Below, piece after piece: positions 17,124-25,253 of a DNA stretch of 64,000 nt (positions within the stretch are counted from its first letter, which is position 1; each line of letters begins with the position of its first letter). The stretch covers positions 276,054 through 340,053 of the forward strand of contig JBBQZQ010000001.1 in the NCBI GenBank assembly GCA_038207565.1, in the 5' to 3' direction. Under the pieces are notes generated by a model. The model did no database searches and was not told the DNA's origin. It was given only the letters and a program-made list of their open reading frames with translations. The DNA comes from JALZAI01 sp038207565 (lineage in GTDB: Bacteria > Actinomycetota > Actinomycetes > Mycobacteriales > Jatrophihabitantaceae). The position numbers and the translations under genes were made by a program.

Positions 17124-19025
17124 ATGTGCTTCAAGACCCTGCCCGTCGAGTTCGACGATCGAGGTAACGCCACGCTGCGAGGCGGCATCCCGGACCCCTA
17201 TTCGGTCACGATCACCAAACCGGAGGTTGGCCAGACCGAGGCCGAGCGGGAAGACCGCATCCAGCGCCTGGTGGCCCGCAACGGCCACATCAAGGACCTG
17301 AACATGGATCCGGTGACCCGCATCGCCGGCGCACTCGCCGTACACGTCACGGCCGATCTCGACAACGGCCGCTACCTCGATTCGCACGCCCAGGCCACCC
17401 TATTCCGCGGCTACGAGGTCATCCTCATGGGACGCGACCCGCGCGACGCCATCTTCGTGTCGTCGCGTGCCTGCGGGGTCTGCGGCGGCGTGCACGCCCA
17501 CGCGGCTGCATACGCGATCGAGCAGGCGATGGGCATCGCTCCTCCGCCGCTGGGCACCGTGGTGCGCAACATGACCGAAGCCGCCGAGATGGGCTATGAC
17601 AACCCGCTGCACCTCTACCTGCTGGCCGGGCCGGACTACTCCGAATCGGTGATCAAGTCCTCGAACCCGGAACTATGGCCGAAGGCCGAATCCTTCAAGT
17701 GCCCGAGCGAGCACATCCACGGGTTCAAGACGATGGCCGACCTGATGACGGCACTCAACCCGCTCACCGGCGCGCTCTACCGCGAAGGACTGGAGTTCAC
17801 CCGGCTGTCGCGCGAGATGGTGGTCATCCTGACCGGCAAGTACCCGCACCCGCAGAATGTCGTGCCAGGCGGCGTGTCCACCACCCTCACCCTGCAGACC
17901 CTCAACGAGTACCACTCCAAGCTCGGCAAAATCTTCGACTACGCGCAGCGGATGATGGCGGTGTGGGACGACATCCCAGCCTTCTTCTACGAGGCCGACG
18001 AGCGTTACCAGTTCGTCGGCTACCGGCCGACCAACCACATCGACCCCGGCTACTGGGACGATCCGTACGCCTACGACGCGACGTATGAGAACTGCAACGC
18101 CTGGGGCGAGAAGCGTTGGTCGACGCCCGGCGTGGTCATCGACGGCCAGCTGGTCACGACCCGGTTGACCGACATCAACATCGGCTGGGAGGAGTTCGTC
18201 GAACACTCCTACTACGAGGAGTCGTCCTCATCCCGCTTCGCCGAGGACTCCCTGGGCAACCCGCTGTCGCCCTATCACCCCTGGAATAAGAGGACGCTGC
18301 CCAAGCCCGGCGCCCGGGACTGGAAGGACAAGTACACCTGGGCCTGCGCGCCGCGCTGGGACCGTCAAGTGGTCGAAGCCGGCTGTTACTCGCGCCTGCT
18401 GGTCACCGCTCTGGCTCAGAAGATGCCCGCCAGCGACTTCATGTCCGCGACGGGATCGAGCATGCGCTTCCTTGTGCCGAAGGGTGAGACCGGCGAACGT
18501 GAGGTCGAGTGGCACGTGCCCGAACGCTGGAATGCATTCGAACGCAACCGCGGCCGGGCCTACCATTACCTGTTCAGCCAGCTCGTCGGCTTGGAGAGCC
18601 TCTTCGAGGCCTACCGACTCTTCCAGCAGGGTGAACGCAAGGTGGCGGCGATGAACCCGACCGAGCTGGAGAAGGCCATCCCCCAGGACGAGCGGGTCGC
18701 AGTCGGTTGGTGGGGCGCCGGACGCGGATGGCTGACCCACCACCTGGTCATGGATAAGGGCAAGATCACCAATTATCAGATCTGCACACCGTCGACGATC
18801 AACGCATCTCCTCGAGATCCGTGGGGCCAGCCCGGTCCTTATGAGGAAGCGGTGATGAACACCCCGATCATCGAAGACCTCTCAGACCCGGCCCGCTTCA
18901 CCAGCATCGACATGCTGCGCGGCATCCGCAGCTTCGACCCGTGCATGCCCTGCACCACGCACGCCCACACCGGCCAGGGCGAGGTCGTCCGCGAGGTCAA
19001 CACCTGCTCCTGCGGCGGTGACTGA
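17124..19025 (+). CDS. hhyL: Group 1h (5) [NiFe]-hydrogenase large subunit
   Basis: 633-residue catalytic subunit that oxidises H2. The nickel-site motifs are RACGVCGGVH (Cys117, Cys120, His124) near the N-terminus and DPCMPCTTH (Cys607, Cys610, His613) at the C-terminus. Twenty residues follow His613, the peptide normally removed by a HupD-type protease after nickel insertion; here the tail contains CSC near its end, which is unusual-looking. GAGGAG precedes the ATG. The stop codon overlaps the following protease gene. Family knowledge predicts uptake of atmospheric H2. Confidence 0.95.
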   Translation: MCFKTLPVEFDDRGNATLRGGIPDPYSVTITKPEVGQTEAEREDRIQRLVARNGHIKDLNMDPVTRIAGALAVHVTADLDNGRYLDSHAQATLFRGYEVILMGRDPRDAIFVSSRACGVCGGVHAHAAAYAIEQAMGIAPPPLGTVVRNMTEAAEMGYDNPLHLYLLAGPDYSESVIKSSNPELWPKAESFKCPSEHIHGFKTMADLMTALNPLTGALYREGLEFTRLSREMVVILTGKYPHPQNVVPGGVSTTLTLQTLNEYHSKLGKIFDYAQRMMAVWDDIPAFFYEADERYQFVGYRPTNHIDPGYWDDPYAYDATYENCNAWGEKRWSTPGVVIDGQLVTTRLTDINIGWEEFVEHSYYEESSSSRFAEDSLGNPLSPYHPWNKRTLPKPGARDWKDKYTWACAPRWDRQVVEAGCYSRLLVTALAQKMPASDFMSATGSSMRFLVPKGETGEREVEWHVPERWNAFERNRGRAYHYLFSQLVGLESLFEAYRLFQQGERKVAAMNPTELEKAIPQDERVAVGWWGAGRGWLTHHLVMDKGKITNYQICTPSTINASPRDPWGQPGPYEEAVMNTPIIEDLSDPARFTSIDMLRGIRSFDPCMPCTTHAHTGQGEVVREVNTCSCGGD

Positions 19026-19794
19026 ACCGCCTGGGACGCCGGTGACTCTTCTCATCGGCGGGGTCAGCGAGCTCTACCAGGGTGATCTGGATCTGGGGCG
19101 CCTGGCGGTCGAACGGTTACAGGGCGAGCACCTGGGCCGGGGCGTCTTGGTGGAGGAGCTTCATTACGGCGCGATCGCTGTCGCCCAACGGTTGGAGGAG
19201 TTACGGCCGCCGGCCCTCGTCCTGATCAGTGCGGTCCGCCGCGACCGCGCACCGGGCACAGTGGTTCGTCGCCTGATCGATCCGCCGACCCTCGCACCGA
19301 GCGACGTGCAGGCCGCGGTCGGCGACGCGGTCACCGGCTACGTCCACCCTGACCTGGTGGTAGAGATCGCTGCGGCCCTCGGCGCGTTGCCCCCGCGAAC
19401 GATCACCGTCGAGGTGGAGCCCGAAGTCGTCGGGCCGGGCGAGGGTCTGAGCGTGTCCGCGGCGACCGGACTCGAGACCGCCCTGAGCCTGGTGCGAGCC
19501 GAAGCCCTCCGCGCCCCGCTGCTGGCTCTGGCCGCAGAGATACGGTCGCGCCTGGGTGACGACCGGCTCGAGGACTCCATGGCGTTGTCGACGCTCGGTG
19601 AGCTGCTGGGTGAACTCGCACGACTGAACGAGGACGGTCGCTGGGGTCACACCTTCGCGTTGCGCGACCGCCTGCGCAGTCGAGTCGCGGACAGTGACAG
19701 CAGCGAAGGAATGGACGCCCTGGATTGGAGTCTGTGGTGGGCGCTCATCGAGGAACTCGATCGACTGCAGGCGGCCGAGGCGCGGTCCGATTAG
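19018..19794 (+). CDS. HupD/HycI-type hydrogenase maturation protease with C-terminal extension
   Basis: 258 residues. The first ~150 follow the HupD fold: TLLIGGVSELYQGDLDLGRL replaces the canonical GIGN-x-L-x-x-DDG-x-G; VLVEELHYGAIAVAQRLEEL and ALVLISAVRRDRAPGTVVRR match the next strands; a His in YVHPDLV and the VEVEPEVVGPGEGLS strand complete it. Acidic and His metal ligands are thus present but shifted, so activity is not certain. Residues ~160-258 are an added helical domain. The GTG overlaps the hhyL stop by 8 bp, pointing to processing of HhyL. Confidence 0.75.
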   Translation: MTEPPGTPVTLLIGGVSELYQGDLDLGRLAVERLQGEHLGRGVLVEELHYGAIAVAQRLEELRPPALVLISAVRRDRAPGTVVRRLIDPPTLAPSDVQAAVGDAVTGYVHPDLVVEIAAALGALPPRTITVEVEPEVVGPGEGLSVSAATGLETALSLVRAEALRAPLLALAAEIRSRLGDDRLEDSMALSTLGELLGELARLNEDGRWGHTFALRDRLRSRVADSDSSEGMDALDWSLWWALIEELDRLQAAEARSD

Positions 19795-20555
19795 GATTCG
19801 CGCTGCCCGAACAGCTTCGCCGGTGGCTGGGGCGGTCCGACCGGATCCTCAAGCAGGCCGAGGTTGTGCGGCGGCACGGCCACCCGGTTGCCGCGCTGTG
19901 TCAGCAAGACCAGCGCGCCGTCGGCGAGCACGTCGACGGCCTCGCCGGTGACCTCGGGCCCGCCAGGACCCATCGGGATGAGCCGGGCCCGGCGCTGCCG
20001 GCCCAGGGTCGTGCAAAGCGGCAGGTAGTCCACGAGGACCTGCTCGGCGGGTGCGTCCACGCGTTGCTCGAGTGCGATAAGAACGCGGGCGAGCAGATCA
20101 GCGCGGGGCGGCGAGGCGTCCTCGACGAGCACGGTGAGGCTCACCCATTCGGTGCGCGCTGGGCCCAACTCGACGTAAACGCCAAGGCTGGCCAGGACCT
20201 CGCCCCCGGCGTCGCAGACCGTGTCTGGCCAGACCAGACCGCTGCCCGCGGTACCGATGACGTCGTGCAATGCCAGCAGCGCGGCGACGTAGGGCCAGCC
20301 CTCGCGCTCAGGCGGGAGCGGCGGACGCAGGAGCAGCGTAAAACCCAGACCGCGGCCCTGCTCAACCACCCAGGGCAGGCCGCCGCGCCCACGCGGGGAG
20401 GCTTGGTAGTCGGCCACCACAACCGCTCCGGGCGGTGCCTGCTTCCGGGCCCAGGCCGTCGCGAGCGCCTCGGTCGACAGTACCGCCGGGTACGTCCGGA
20501 CCGGTCGGTCACCGAGCGCCGCGGCGAGGTCGGCCGCGTCGAGATCCCGTGTCAT
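19791..20555 (-). CDS. Biotin/lipoate-ligase-like protein in hydrogenase cluster
   Basis: 254 residues resembling the BirA/BPL fold: an early STEALATAWA segment, VVVADYQASPRGRGGLPWV in place of the biotin-binding GRGR-x-GR-x-W loop, LGFTLLLRP, then LVWPDTVCDAGGEVLASLGV in place of the KWPNDV and K-x-x-GIL-x-E motifs, and a C-terminal SH3-like part (GEAVDVLADGALVLLTQRG). The catalytic Lys of KWPNDV is replaced, so it may bind rather than transfer a cofactor. ATG overlaps the TPR gene's stop. It converges on the protease gene with a 4-bp stop overlap. Confidence 0.75.
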   Translation of the reverse strand: MTRDLDAADLAAALGDRPVRTYPAVLSTEALATAWARKQAPPGAVVVADYQASPRGRGGLPWVVEQGRGLGFTLLLRPPLPPEREGWPYVAALLALHDVIGTAGSGLVWPDTVCDAGGEVLASLGVYVELGPARTEWVSLTVLVEDASPPRADLLARVLIALEQRVDAPAEQVLVDYLPLCTTLGRQRRARLIPMGPGGPEVTGEAVDVLADGALVLLTQRGNRVAVPPHNLGLLEDPVGPPQPPAKLFGQRES

Positions 20556-21781
20556 GCCCACGTGTCCGGCGCTCCCGCGGCGCGTGCCGCGTTGTTGAGC
20601 GTCGCGGCGAGCCGCTGCCACTGCGGGATGGCGAAGCGCGCCATGGCTGAGCTGATGACCGCATGCAACCGGGCGGCGTCCTCGCCCGGGCGGTCCGTAC
20701 AGCTTTCGGCAAGGGCCGAGGCCAGCAGGTCGTAGGCGCGGGGCGGTAGCTCGAGCACGGCCTGCAGGAGGGTCTCGGCCAGGTCGTACGCGGTGTCCGA
20801 CCGGGTCAGCAGACCATCCACGAAGCCGCGCACGATGTCGCGCCGCGTCCGGTCCGGAGCCTCGGCCGCCCGCAACACCTCCTCGCGGAGCAGTCCGAGC
20901 CACTCGTCGGGCGGTTCGGCGTCGACCGCGGACAGTAGGTCTGCCGACGCGTCTCCGGGTCGGCGGCCCAGCAGCTGCTCGGCTTGCACGCGTACCGCCG
21001 CCGGGGCACTGCCCAGCGCCAGCGCCTGCCGGGCCGCAAGCCGGGCTCGCGGCCCGTCGCCGACCTGCTCGTAGGCCAGACCGAGATTGGCCTTGACCAT
21101 CGCGTTGTCGGCCGGACGCACGCTGCGCGGAAAGTCGGCGAGTGCGCGGCGCAACGCGGTGACCGCGTCGGCGGGTCGGTGCGCCGCCAGGTGCGCAAGC
21201 CCGAGAGCGTTCGCGGCGGCACCGGCGCCGGCTCGATCGCCGGCGCTGTCGGCCAGCTCGAGGGCCTCGGCCAGCAGCACGACGGCAGCTTCGACGTCGC
21301 CCTCCGCCAGCAGCGACGCGCCGTGCTCGCGGGCCGAGGCCGCGGCCTGGGCGGGGTAGCCCGCGACCAGGAAGAGCCGACCGGCGTGCGCCCACGCCGC
21401 GCGGGCACCCGCCGGGTCGCCAGCGTCGTGGAGCACGAGCCCGAGGTTGTAGGAAGCGGCAGCCTCCTCGGCCGGCTGATCAAGTTCGGCAAGCGCGGCG
21501 CGGGCTGTCGACAGCGTCGCTGCCGCTTGGTCCGGCTGGCCCGTTGTGCGCAGCGCGACACCCAACATCACGTTTGCTTTCGCCTGCTCGAGGCGCATGC
21601 CGCACACGCCGAACAGATCACGCGCCGCGGTCAGTGCCGACCGCGCGCCCTCGCACTCACCAGACTGCAGCAGCACCGAACCCAGGTGGAACTGCGTCGT
21701 CGCGTGCTGCACAGGGTATCCGTCGGGAGGGTAGCGGGTGAGTCGCTCGGTCAGGACGTCCGCCTCGGAGGGGGCCACCAC
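20552..21781 (-). CDS. Tetratricopeptide-repeat protein
   Basis: About 409 residues, almost entirely helical repeats: successive units such as TQFHLGSVLLQSGECEGARS, AKANVMLGVALRTTGQPDQA, ASYNLGLVLHDAGDPAGARA, AANALGLAHLAAHRPADAVT and KANLGLAYEQVGDGPRARLA carry the W/L-G-Y/A-P spacing of TPRs. Such proteins are scaffolds; TPR genes are known companions of group 1h hydrogenases. GTG at 21781 (or 21778) follows AGGATAGG. Start lies only 15 bp from the divergent protease start at 21797. Coupled to the ligase-like gene by ATGA. Confidence 0.8.
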   Translation of the reverse strand: MVAPSEADVLTERLTRYPPDGYPVQHATTQFHLGSVLLQSGECEGARSALTAARDLFGVCGMRLEQAKANVMLGVALRTTGQPDQAAATLSTARAALAELDQPAEEAAASYNLGLVLHDAGDPAGARAAWAHAGRLFLVAGYPAQAAASAREHGASLLAEGDVEAAVVLLAEALELADSAGDRAGAGAAANALGLAHLAAHRPADAVTALRRALADFPRSVRPADNAMVKANLGLAYEQVGDGPRARLAARQALALGSAPAAVRVQAEQLLGRRPGDASADLLSAVDAEPPDEWLGLLREEVLRAAEAPDRTRRDIVRGFVDGLLTRSDTAYDLAETLLQAVLELPPRAYDLLASALAESCTDRPGEDAARLHAVISSAMARFAIPQWQRLAATLNNAARAAGAPDTWA

Positions 21782-21784
21782 ACC

Positions 21785-21790
21785 TATCCT
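21785..21790 (+). promoter_or_regulatory. Probable -10 box for a leaderless protease transcript
   Basis: TATCCT (TANNNT type) ends 6 bp before the GTG at 21797, the spacing expected when transcription begins at the start codon itself. No Shine-Dalgarno sequence precedes that GTG. The divergent TPR start codon is at 21781. Confidence 0.45.
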
Positions 21791-21796
21791 GTCGTT

Positions 21797-22291
21797 GTGA
21801 ATGGAGTCGTCGCCTGCTTTGGCAACGTGTTGCGGGCCGACGACGGGGTGGGTCCCGCGGTGGCGCGAGCGCTGCTGTCGGAGTCCCTGCCCGACGGCGT
21901 GCGGGTGCTCGACGTCGGCATCGGCGGCATCCACCTTGTGCAGGAACTCCTGTCCGGCGTCGATGTGCTGCTGATCGTTGACGCCGTCGATCTCGGCCGT
22001 CCGCCGGGGACCGTCGTGGTCCAACGTCCCGACATCCTGGACGTCAGCACTCTCAGCGTCGACCGGCGCCGCGACGAACTTGCCGACATGCACCTCGCGA
22101 CCCCGGCCCGAGCGTTGATGGTCGCCCTTGGCATGGGACTACTCCCGGCCACCACGCTCATCGTCGGCGTCCAGACCACCGACACCGAGGAGCCCCGGTA
22201 CGGCCTGTCCGAGCGGACGGAGCGGGCCGTCCCGCTCGTCGTGGCCGAGGTGCAGCGGCTGCTGAAGATGCACGGGACGGCACCGGCATAG
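21797..22291 (+). CDS. HupD-type hydrogenase maturation protease (second)
   Basis: 164 residues with the canonical pattern: VACFGNVLRADDGVGPAVA, then VRVLDVGIGGIHLVQELL, DVLLIVDAVDLGRPPGTVVV, and MHLATPARALMVALGMG. The expected nickel-sensing ligands are in place as Asp16, Asp62 and His99. This enzyme would cut the 20-residue tail from HhyL after nickel insertion. It runs opposite to the TPR gene and convergent with the NifU-like gene (14-bp gap). Two protease genes in one cluster suggests that the one at 19018 has diverged in role. Confidence 0.88.
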   Translation: MNGVVACFGNVLRADDGVGPAVARALLSESLPDGVRVLDVGIGGIHLVQELLSGVDVLLIVDAVDLGRPPGTVVVQRPDILDVSTLSVDRRRDELADMHLATPARALMVALGMGLLPATTLIVGVQTTDTEEPRYGLSERTERAVPLVVAEVQRLLKMHGTAPA

Positions 22292-22305
22292 TGATCGCCA
22301 ACCGA

Positions 22306-22872
22306 TCAGGCCGGACGCGGTGAGATCTGCAGGAGCGCCTGCGTGGGCGGCGGATGCTCCGGGGCGGCGTCGGGCTCGACGTCGATCGCAACGAAGCCAG
22401 GCAGATTCTCTCGCAGCGCCTCTTGCACACCATGCCTGAGCGTCTCGGCCGCCGACGTGCATCCCGAGCAGGCACCGTTGAGGCGAAGCCGCACCACCCC
22501 GTGCGCCACGCCGAGCACCTGCACCTCGCCACCGTGCTCGTGCAGGTAGGGGCGGATCGGTTCGAGGGCGGTAGATGCGGCGTCCAGGTCGTCGACACCC
22601 ACGCCGTAGGCCTCGAAGAGCCAGTCGACGCCCGCATCCCCGCGCCGTAGCTCCGGCAGCGCCGCGCCCAACGTGTCGGCCAACCTGGTCACCGCGAGCC
22701 GGTGCACCGCGTCCACGCCGTCGAGCAGCTCGAAGACCTGATTGCGCACCGGCTCGTCCCACTCCTCGATCTCGGCGAGCAAGATCTCCAGCCGGTCCAG
22801 CAGCGGACCCAACGCCGCGAGGGAGGCATCCTCGGTACCCTCCGGTGCGTCGTGGCGCACCGGATCACTCAC
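22306..22872 (-). CDS. NifU C-terminal-domain (Nfu-type) Fe-S protein
   Basis: 188 residues. The C-terminal part LEPIRPYLHEHGGEVQVLGV followed by LRLNGACSGCTSAAETLRHGV is a NifU C-terminal domain with the CxxC pair (Cys135, Cys138) that carries a labile [4Fe-4S] cluster for transfer. The N-terminal ~100 residues are acidic and helical and hold VFELLDGVDAVHRLAVTRLADTL; they look like the extension seen in hydrogenase-linked NifU-like proteins. It likely supplies clusters to HhyS. Start overlaps the DUF1059 gene by 8 bp. Confidence 0.88.
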   Translation of the reverse strand: MSDPVRHDAPEGTEDASLAALGPLLDRLEILLAEIEEWDEPVRNQVFELLDGVDAVHRLAVTRLADTLGAALPELRRGDAGVDWLFEAYGVGVDDLDAASTALEPIRPYLHEHGGEVQVLGVAHGVVRLRLNGACSGCTSAAETLRHGVQEALRENLPGFVAIDVEPDAAPEHPPPTQALLQISPRPA

Positions 22873-23044
22873 CGGCGGGCCGGACCTTGGTGACGGCGTA
22901 GTCGATCAGCGTCTGGTTCAGTTCGACGCCGTGTTTGGCCTTGGCGTGCTTGGCGACTGCCGCGACCAGATCTTCGGCGGTCTCGGCCCTGGCGACGTTC
23001 TTGCACGCGACGCCGACGTCCGCGCAGTGAAACTGCACTGCCAT
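22865..23044 (-). CDS. DUF1059-type small protein
   Basis: 59 residues, MAVQFHCADVGVACKNVARA ending in VAKHAKAKHGVELN and a short tail. The pattern (short beta start, a conserved Cys, then a helix with HAKxxHG) is that of DUF1059 proteins, whose function is unknown. GGGAG precedes the ATG. Coupled to the NifU-like gene. Confidence 0.75.
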   Translation of the reverse strand: MAVQFHCADVGVACKNVARAETAEDLVAAVAKHAKAKHGVELNQTLIDYAVTKVRPAGE

Positions 23045-23069
23045 CACTTGCTCCCATCGGTGGGGTGGC

Positions 23070-23336
23070 TCACGAGGCGCGGGCGCTGCGTTGTGGAGCG
23101 AGGTCGGCCGCAAGGGCCTCGAGCGCGTCGGCGACCCCGATGAGATCGCCGTTGATCTCGGTGACCAGGCGTTCTACCGGCTGCACGCGGTACGCGATGG
23201 ACGCAACACCGAATGTCACCTTGCCGAGGGTGTCGGTGAGGTGGCGCAGCAGGAGCACGACCCAGAGCAGGTAGAAGGCCACGGCGGCGATGAGCACCCC
23301 GGTGACGGTCAGGGCGACGATGGCGGCAATGGACAC
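23070..23336 (-). CDS. Small one-helix membrane protein (family M1, copy 2)
   Basis: 88 residues from a GTG at 23336 preceded by GAGAGGG. One long N-terminal helix (residues about 3-28) is followed by RHLTDTLGKVTFGVASIAY, VTEINGDLIGVADALEALAADL. It is a paralogue of the 14712-14981 protein on the other side of hhySL. The two-copy arrangement, each in an operon with another tiny membrane protein, suggests a duplicated module. A much longer open frame extends upstream but only as the shadow of the ATPase gene. Confidence 0.75.
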   Translation of the reverse strand: MSIAAIVALTVTGVLIAAVAFYLLWVVLLLRHLTDTLGKVTFGVASIAYRVQPVERLVTEINGDLIGVADALEALAADLAPQRSARAS

Positions 23337-23347
23337 GGTTGACCCTC

Positions 23348-23605
23348 TCAGGAATTGGCGACGAGGCGGCGCAGAGCGCCGACATAGGAGACGGCGTTCG
23401 CGGTGACGGCGCCGACGTGCTCCCGGGTCTTGATTAGGGCTGGCACCGGCTCGAGCGCGACGGTGATGCCGACCCCGTGCTCGAGAATGTCGTCGGCGTA
23501 ACGGGCACACTCGCGCGCCGGTCTGATCACGTAGCTGGCCAACGCGATCGCCACCGGCGCGACCACCAAGAGCCCGACGGCGCTCATCACCCACAGCACG
23601 ACCAT
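23348..23605 (-). CDS. Small one-helix membrane protein, first gene of operon
   Basis: 85 residues, ATG at 23605 with AGGGG upstream. One helix (VMSAVGLLVVAPVAIALASYV) then a basic turn (RPARECARYADDILEHGVGI) and an amphipathic tail with HVGAVTANAVSYVGALRRL. Similar in design to the protein at 15361-15612. Divergent from ATPase B, with only 98 bp between start codons. Confidence 0.72.
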   Translation of the reverse strand: MVVLWVMSAVGLLVVAPVAIALASYVIRPARECARYADDILEHGVGITVALEPVPALIKTREHVGAVTANAVSYVGALRRLVANS

Positions 23606-23703
23606 CAGCAAACCCCTGCCTATCGACGGTGAGGCCAGATGCTGGCAGTCTGCTCCTGGTAGATGATTCCCGCCAGTACCGCCCCGCACCGAAAGGCTCC
23701 GAA

Positions 23704-24507
23704 ATGACCGCCGTGGCAGGACGAACGAAGCTCACGTTGGGGGTCGTCGGCAAGGGTGGTGTTGGTAAGACGACGGTTGCGGGGCTTCTTGCCCGTGCGT
23801 TCGCAGACCGTGGCCGCGAGGTCGTGGCCATCGACACCGACTCCAACCCGAACCTTGGATTGTCGCTCGGGCTGTCGTTGGCCGAAACCGAGGCGGTGCC
23901 GGTCCTGCCTCGTTCGGCTGTGGTTGGCACCGGTGGCAGCGTCGGCGCCGCCGATCTTGTGGCTGAGTACGGCCGCATGACCCCGGCCGGACCGACGCTG
24001 CTGTCCGCGATCAAGGTCGCCGAGGCCGGTGCCGGCTGCACCTGCAGCGGGCACGCCACCGTGCGCAGCCTGCTTGGCGCCGCGCTCGAGGATGTGGATC
24101 TCACCCTCGTGGACATGGAAGCCGGACTCGAACATCTGAGCCGGTCCGGAGGAACGTTGGCCTACGCCGACGTTCTCGTCGTGGTGTGCGAACCGACGCG
24201 CAAGTCGGTCCTGACCGCGAGCCGGACCGCGAAGCTCGCGGCCGAGCTGGGCATCCCAAGGGTCATGGCCGTGGGCAACAAGGCCCGCACGTCTGAGGAC
24301 GTGCAATTCTTTCTGACGGCATTGTCCGCTGAGGGAATCGAGCTTGCCGGCGTGCTCCCCTATGACGAGCAGGTGGCCAGCGCCGACCGAGCCGGTGCCG
24401 TCGGGCTCGTCGCCCTCGGGTCGGACACCGAGCGGGCCCTCGGCGTCGTGCTCGAGGTGCTCGATGCCCACACGGGCGGGGCAGACCGCGATCCGTCACC
24501 GAGCTGA
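23704..24507 (+). CDS. CooC-type ATPase with CxC motif (ATPase B)
   Basis: 267 residues. Deviant Walker A GKGGVGKTT spans residues 17-25, switch region DTDSNPNLGLSLG follows, GCTCSGH provides Cys112 and Cys114 and VDMEAGLEHLSRS covers Walker B. The Cys positions equal those of the metal-binding pair described for CooC of Carboxydothermus. ATG at 23704 is preceded by AAAGG. Predicted role: nucleotide-dependent nickel or other metal insertion; the target is presumably HhyL as no CO dehydrogenase gene is in the window. Confidence 0.87.
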   Translation: MTAVAGRTKLTLGVVGKGGVGKTTVAGLLARAFADRGREVVAIDTDSNPNLGLSLGLSLAETEAVPVLPRSAVVGTGGSVGAADLVAEYGRMTPAGPTLLSAIKVAEAGAGCTCSGHATVRSLLGAALEDVDLTLVDMEAGLEHLSRSGGTLAYADVLVVVCEPTRKSVLTASRTAKLAAELGIPRVMAVGNKARTSEDVQFFLTALSAEGIELAGVLPYDEQVASADRAGAVGLVALGSDTERALGVVLEVLDAHTGGADRDPSPS

Positions 24508-24518
24508 CACAGTCGCGC

Positions 24519-25253
24519 TCAGGAAATCGGCAACAGGCTTTCGGCAAGGCCCACGAGAGCCAGGAGCGCCGGGCCGTTCGGCGCCGCGTCAAGCGGCGCG
24601 ACACCCTCGCGTTCGGCGGCGAGGATCGCGGGGTCGTCGGGCACCAGCACCACCTCCAGGCCGGGAAAAGCATCGCGCACCCGCGCGGCGTCTGCGTCGC
24701 TACTGATTCGGTTGGCCGCGATGACGATGCGGCCCAGGTTCGCTTCGCGGATGGTTTGAACCGCCCGGCGTCCCACCTCGAGCGACTTCTCGCTCGGCTG
24801 GACGACGACCACGACGACGTCGACCGGATTTCCCTGCAGTCGCTGAATCGTGCCCAGGCCGGCCTCGAAATCGGCGACGACCAGACGGTTGGGACGCGCC
24901 AGTTCACCGAGCATCTGTTCCGGAGAGACTCCGCAGCACGGGCAGCCCGGCTCCGGGTTCTCGATCGCGCTGACCACTGCCAGACGGACGCCGTCGGGGG
25001 CGTCGGCGCCGAAGCGTTCCACGAGTTCGTCGGCGCTCGTCGCGTGCGGCTGCTCGCCGAAGTCCACCGCGTTCCGCACCGTGACGAGCTGCTCGGTCAT
25101 GTCCTCGCCGAGGCCCAGTGAGAGACCCAGATTGGGATTGGAGTCGCAATCCAAAGCCAGCGTTGGACGGCCCGAGCGCGCGAACGTGCGAGCGAGTACG
25201 GCAGAGGTCGTCGTCTTGCCCGACCCACCCTTACCGACGACGGCAACCTTCAT
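24519..25253 (-). CDS. CooC-type ATPase with CxCC motif (ATPase C)
   Basis: 244 residues with Walker A GKGGSGKTT (7-15), DCDSNPNLGLSLG switch, and PGCPCCGVS giving Cys104, Cys106 and Cys107. Walker B region reads RLVVADFEAGLGT. ATG overlaps the upstream ATPase D stop by 4 bp, so C and D are co-translated and could form a heterodimer. It converges on ATPase B with an 11-bp gap. Confidence 0.86.
   Translation of the reverse strand: MKVAVVGKGGSGKTTTSAVLARTFARSGRPTLALDCDSNPNLGLSLGLGEDMTEQLVTVRNAVDFGEQPHATSADELVERFGADAPDGVRLAVVSAIENPEPGCPCCGVSPEQMLGELARPNRLVVADFEAGLGTIQRLQGNPVDVVVVVVQPSEKSLEVGRRAVQTIREANLGRIVIAANRISSDADAARVRDAFPGLEVVLVPDDPAILAAEREGVAPLDAAPNGPALLALVGLAESLLPIS

Noticed and set aside
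20984..21796. Long plus-strand frame upstream of the second protease
   Set aside because: It is antisense to the TPR gene; only the part from 21797 has protease sequence.
23337..24116. Long minus-strand extension of the 23070 membrane protein
   Set aside because: Antisense to ATPase B; Arg/Ser/Pro-rich composition; GTG at 23336 has a good ribosome site.
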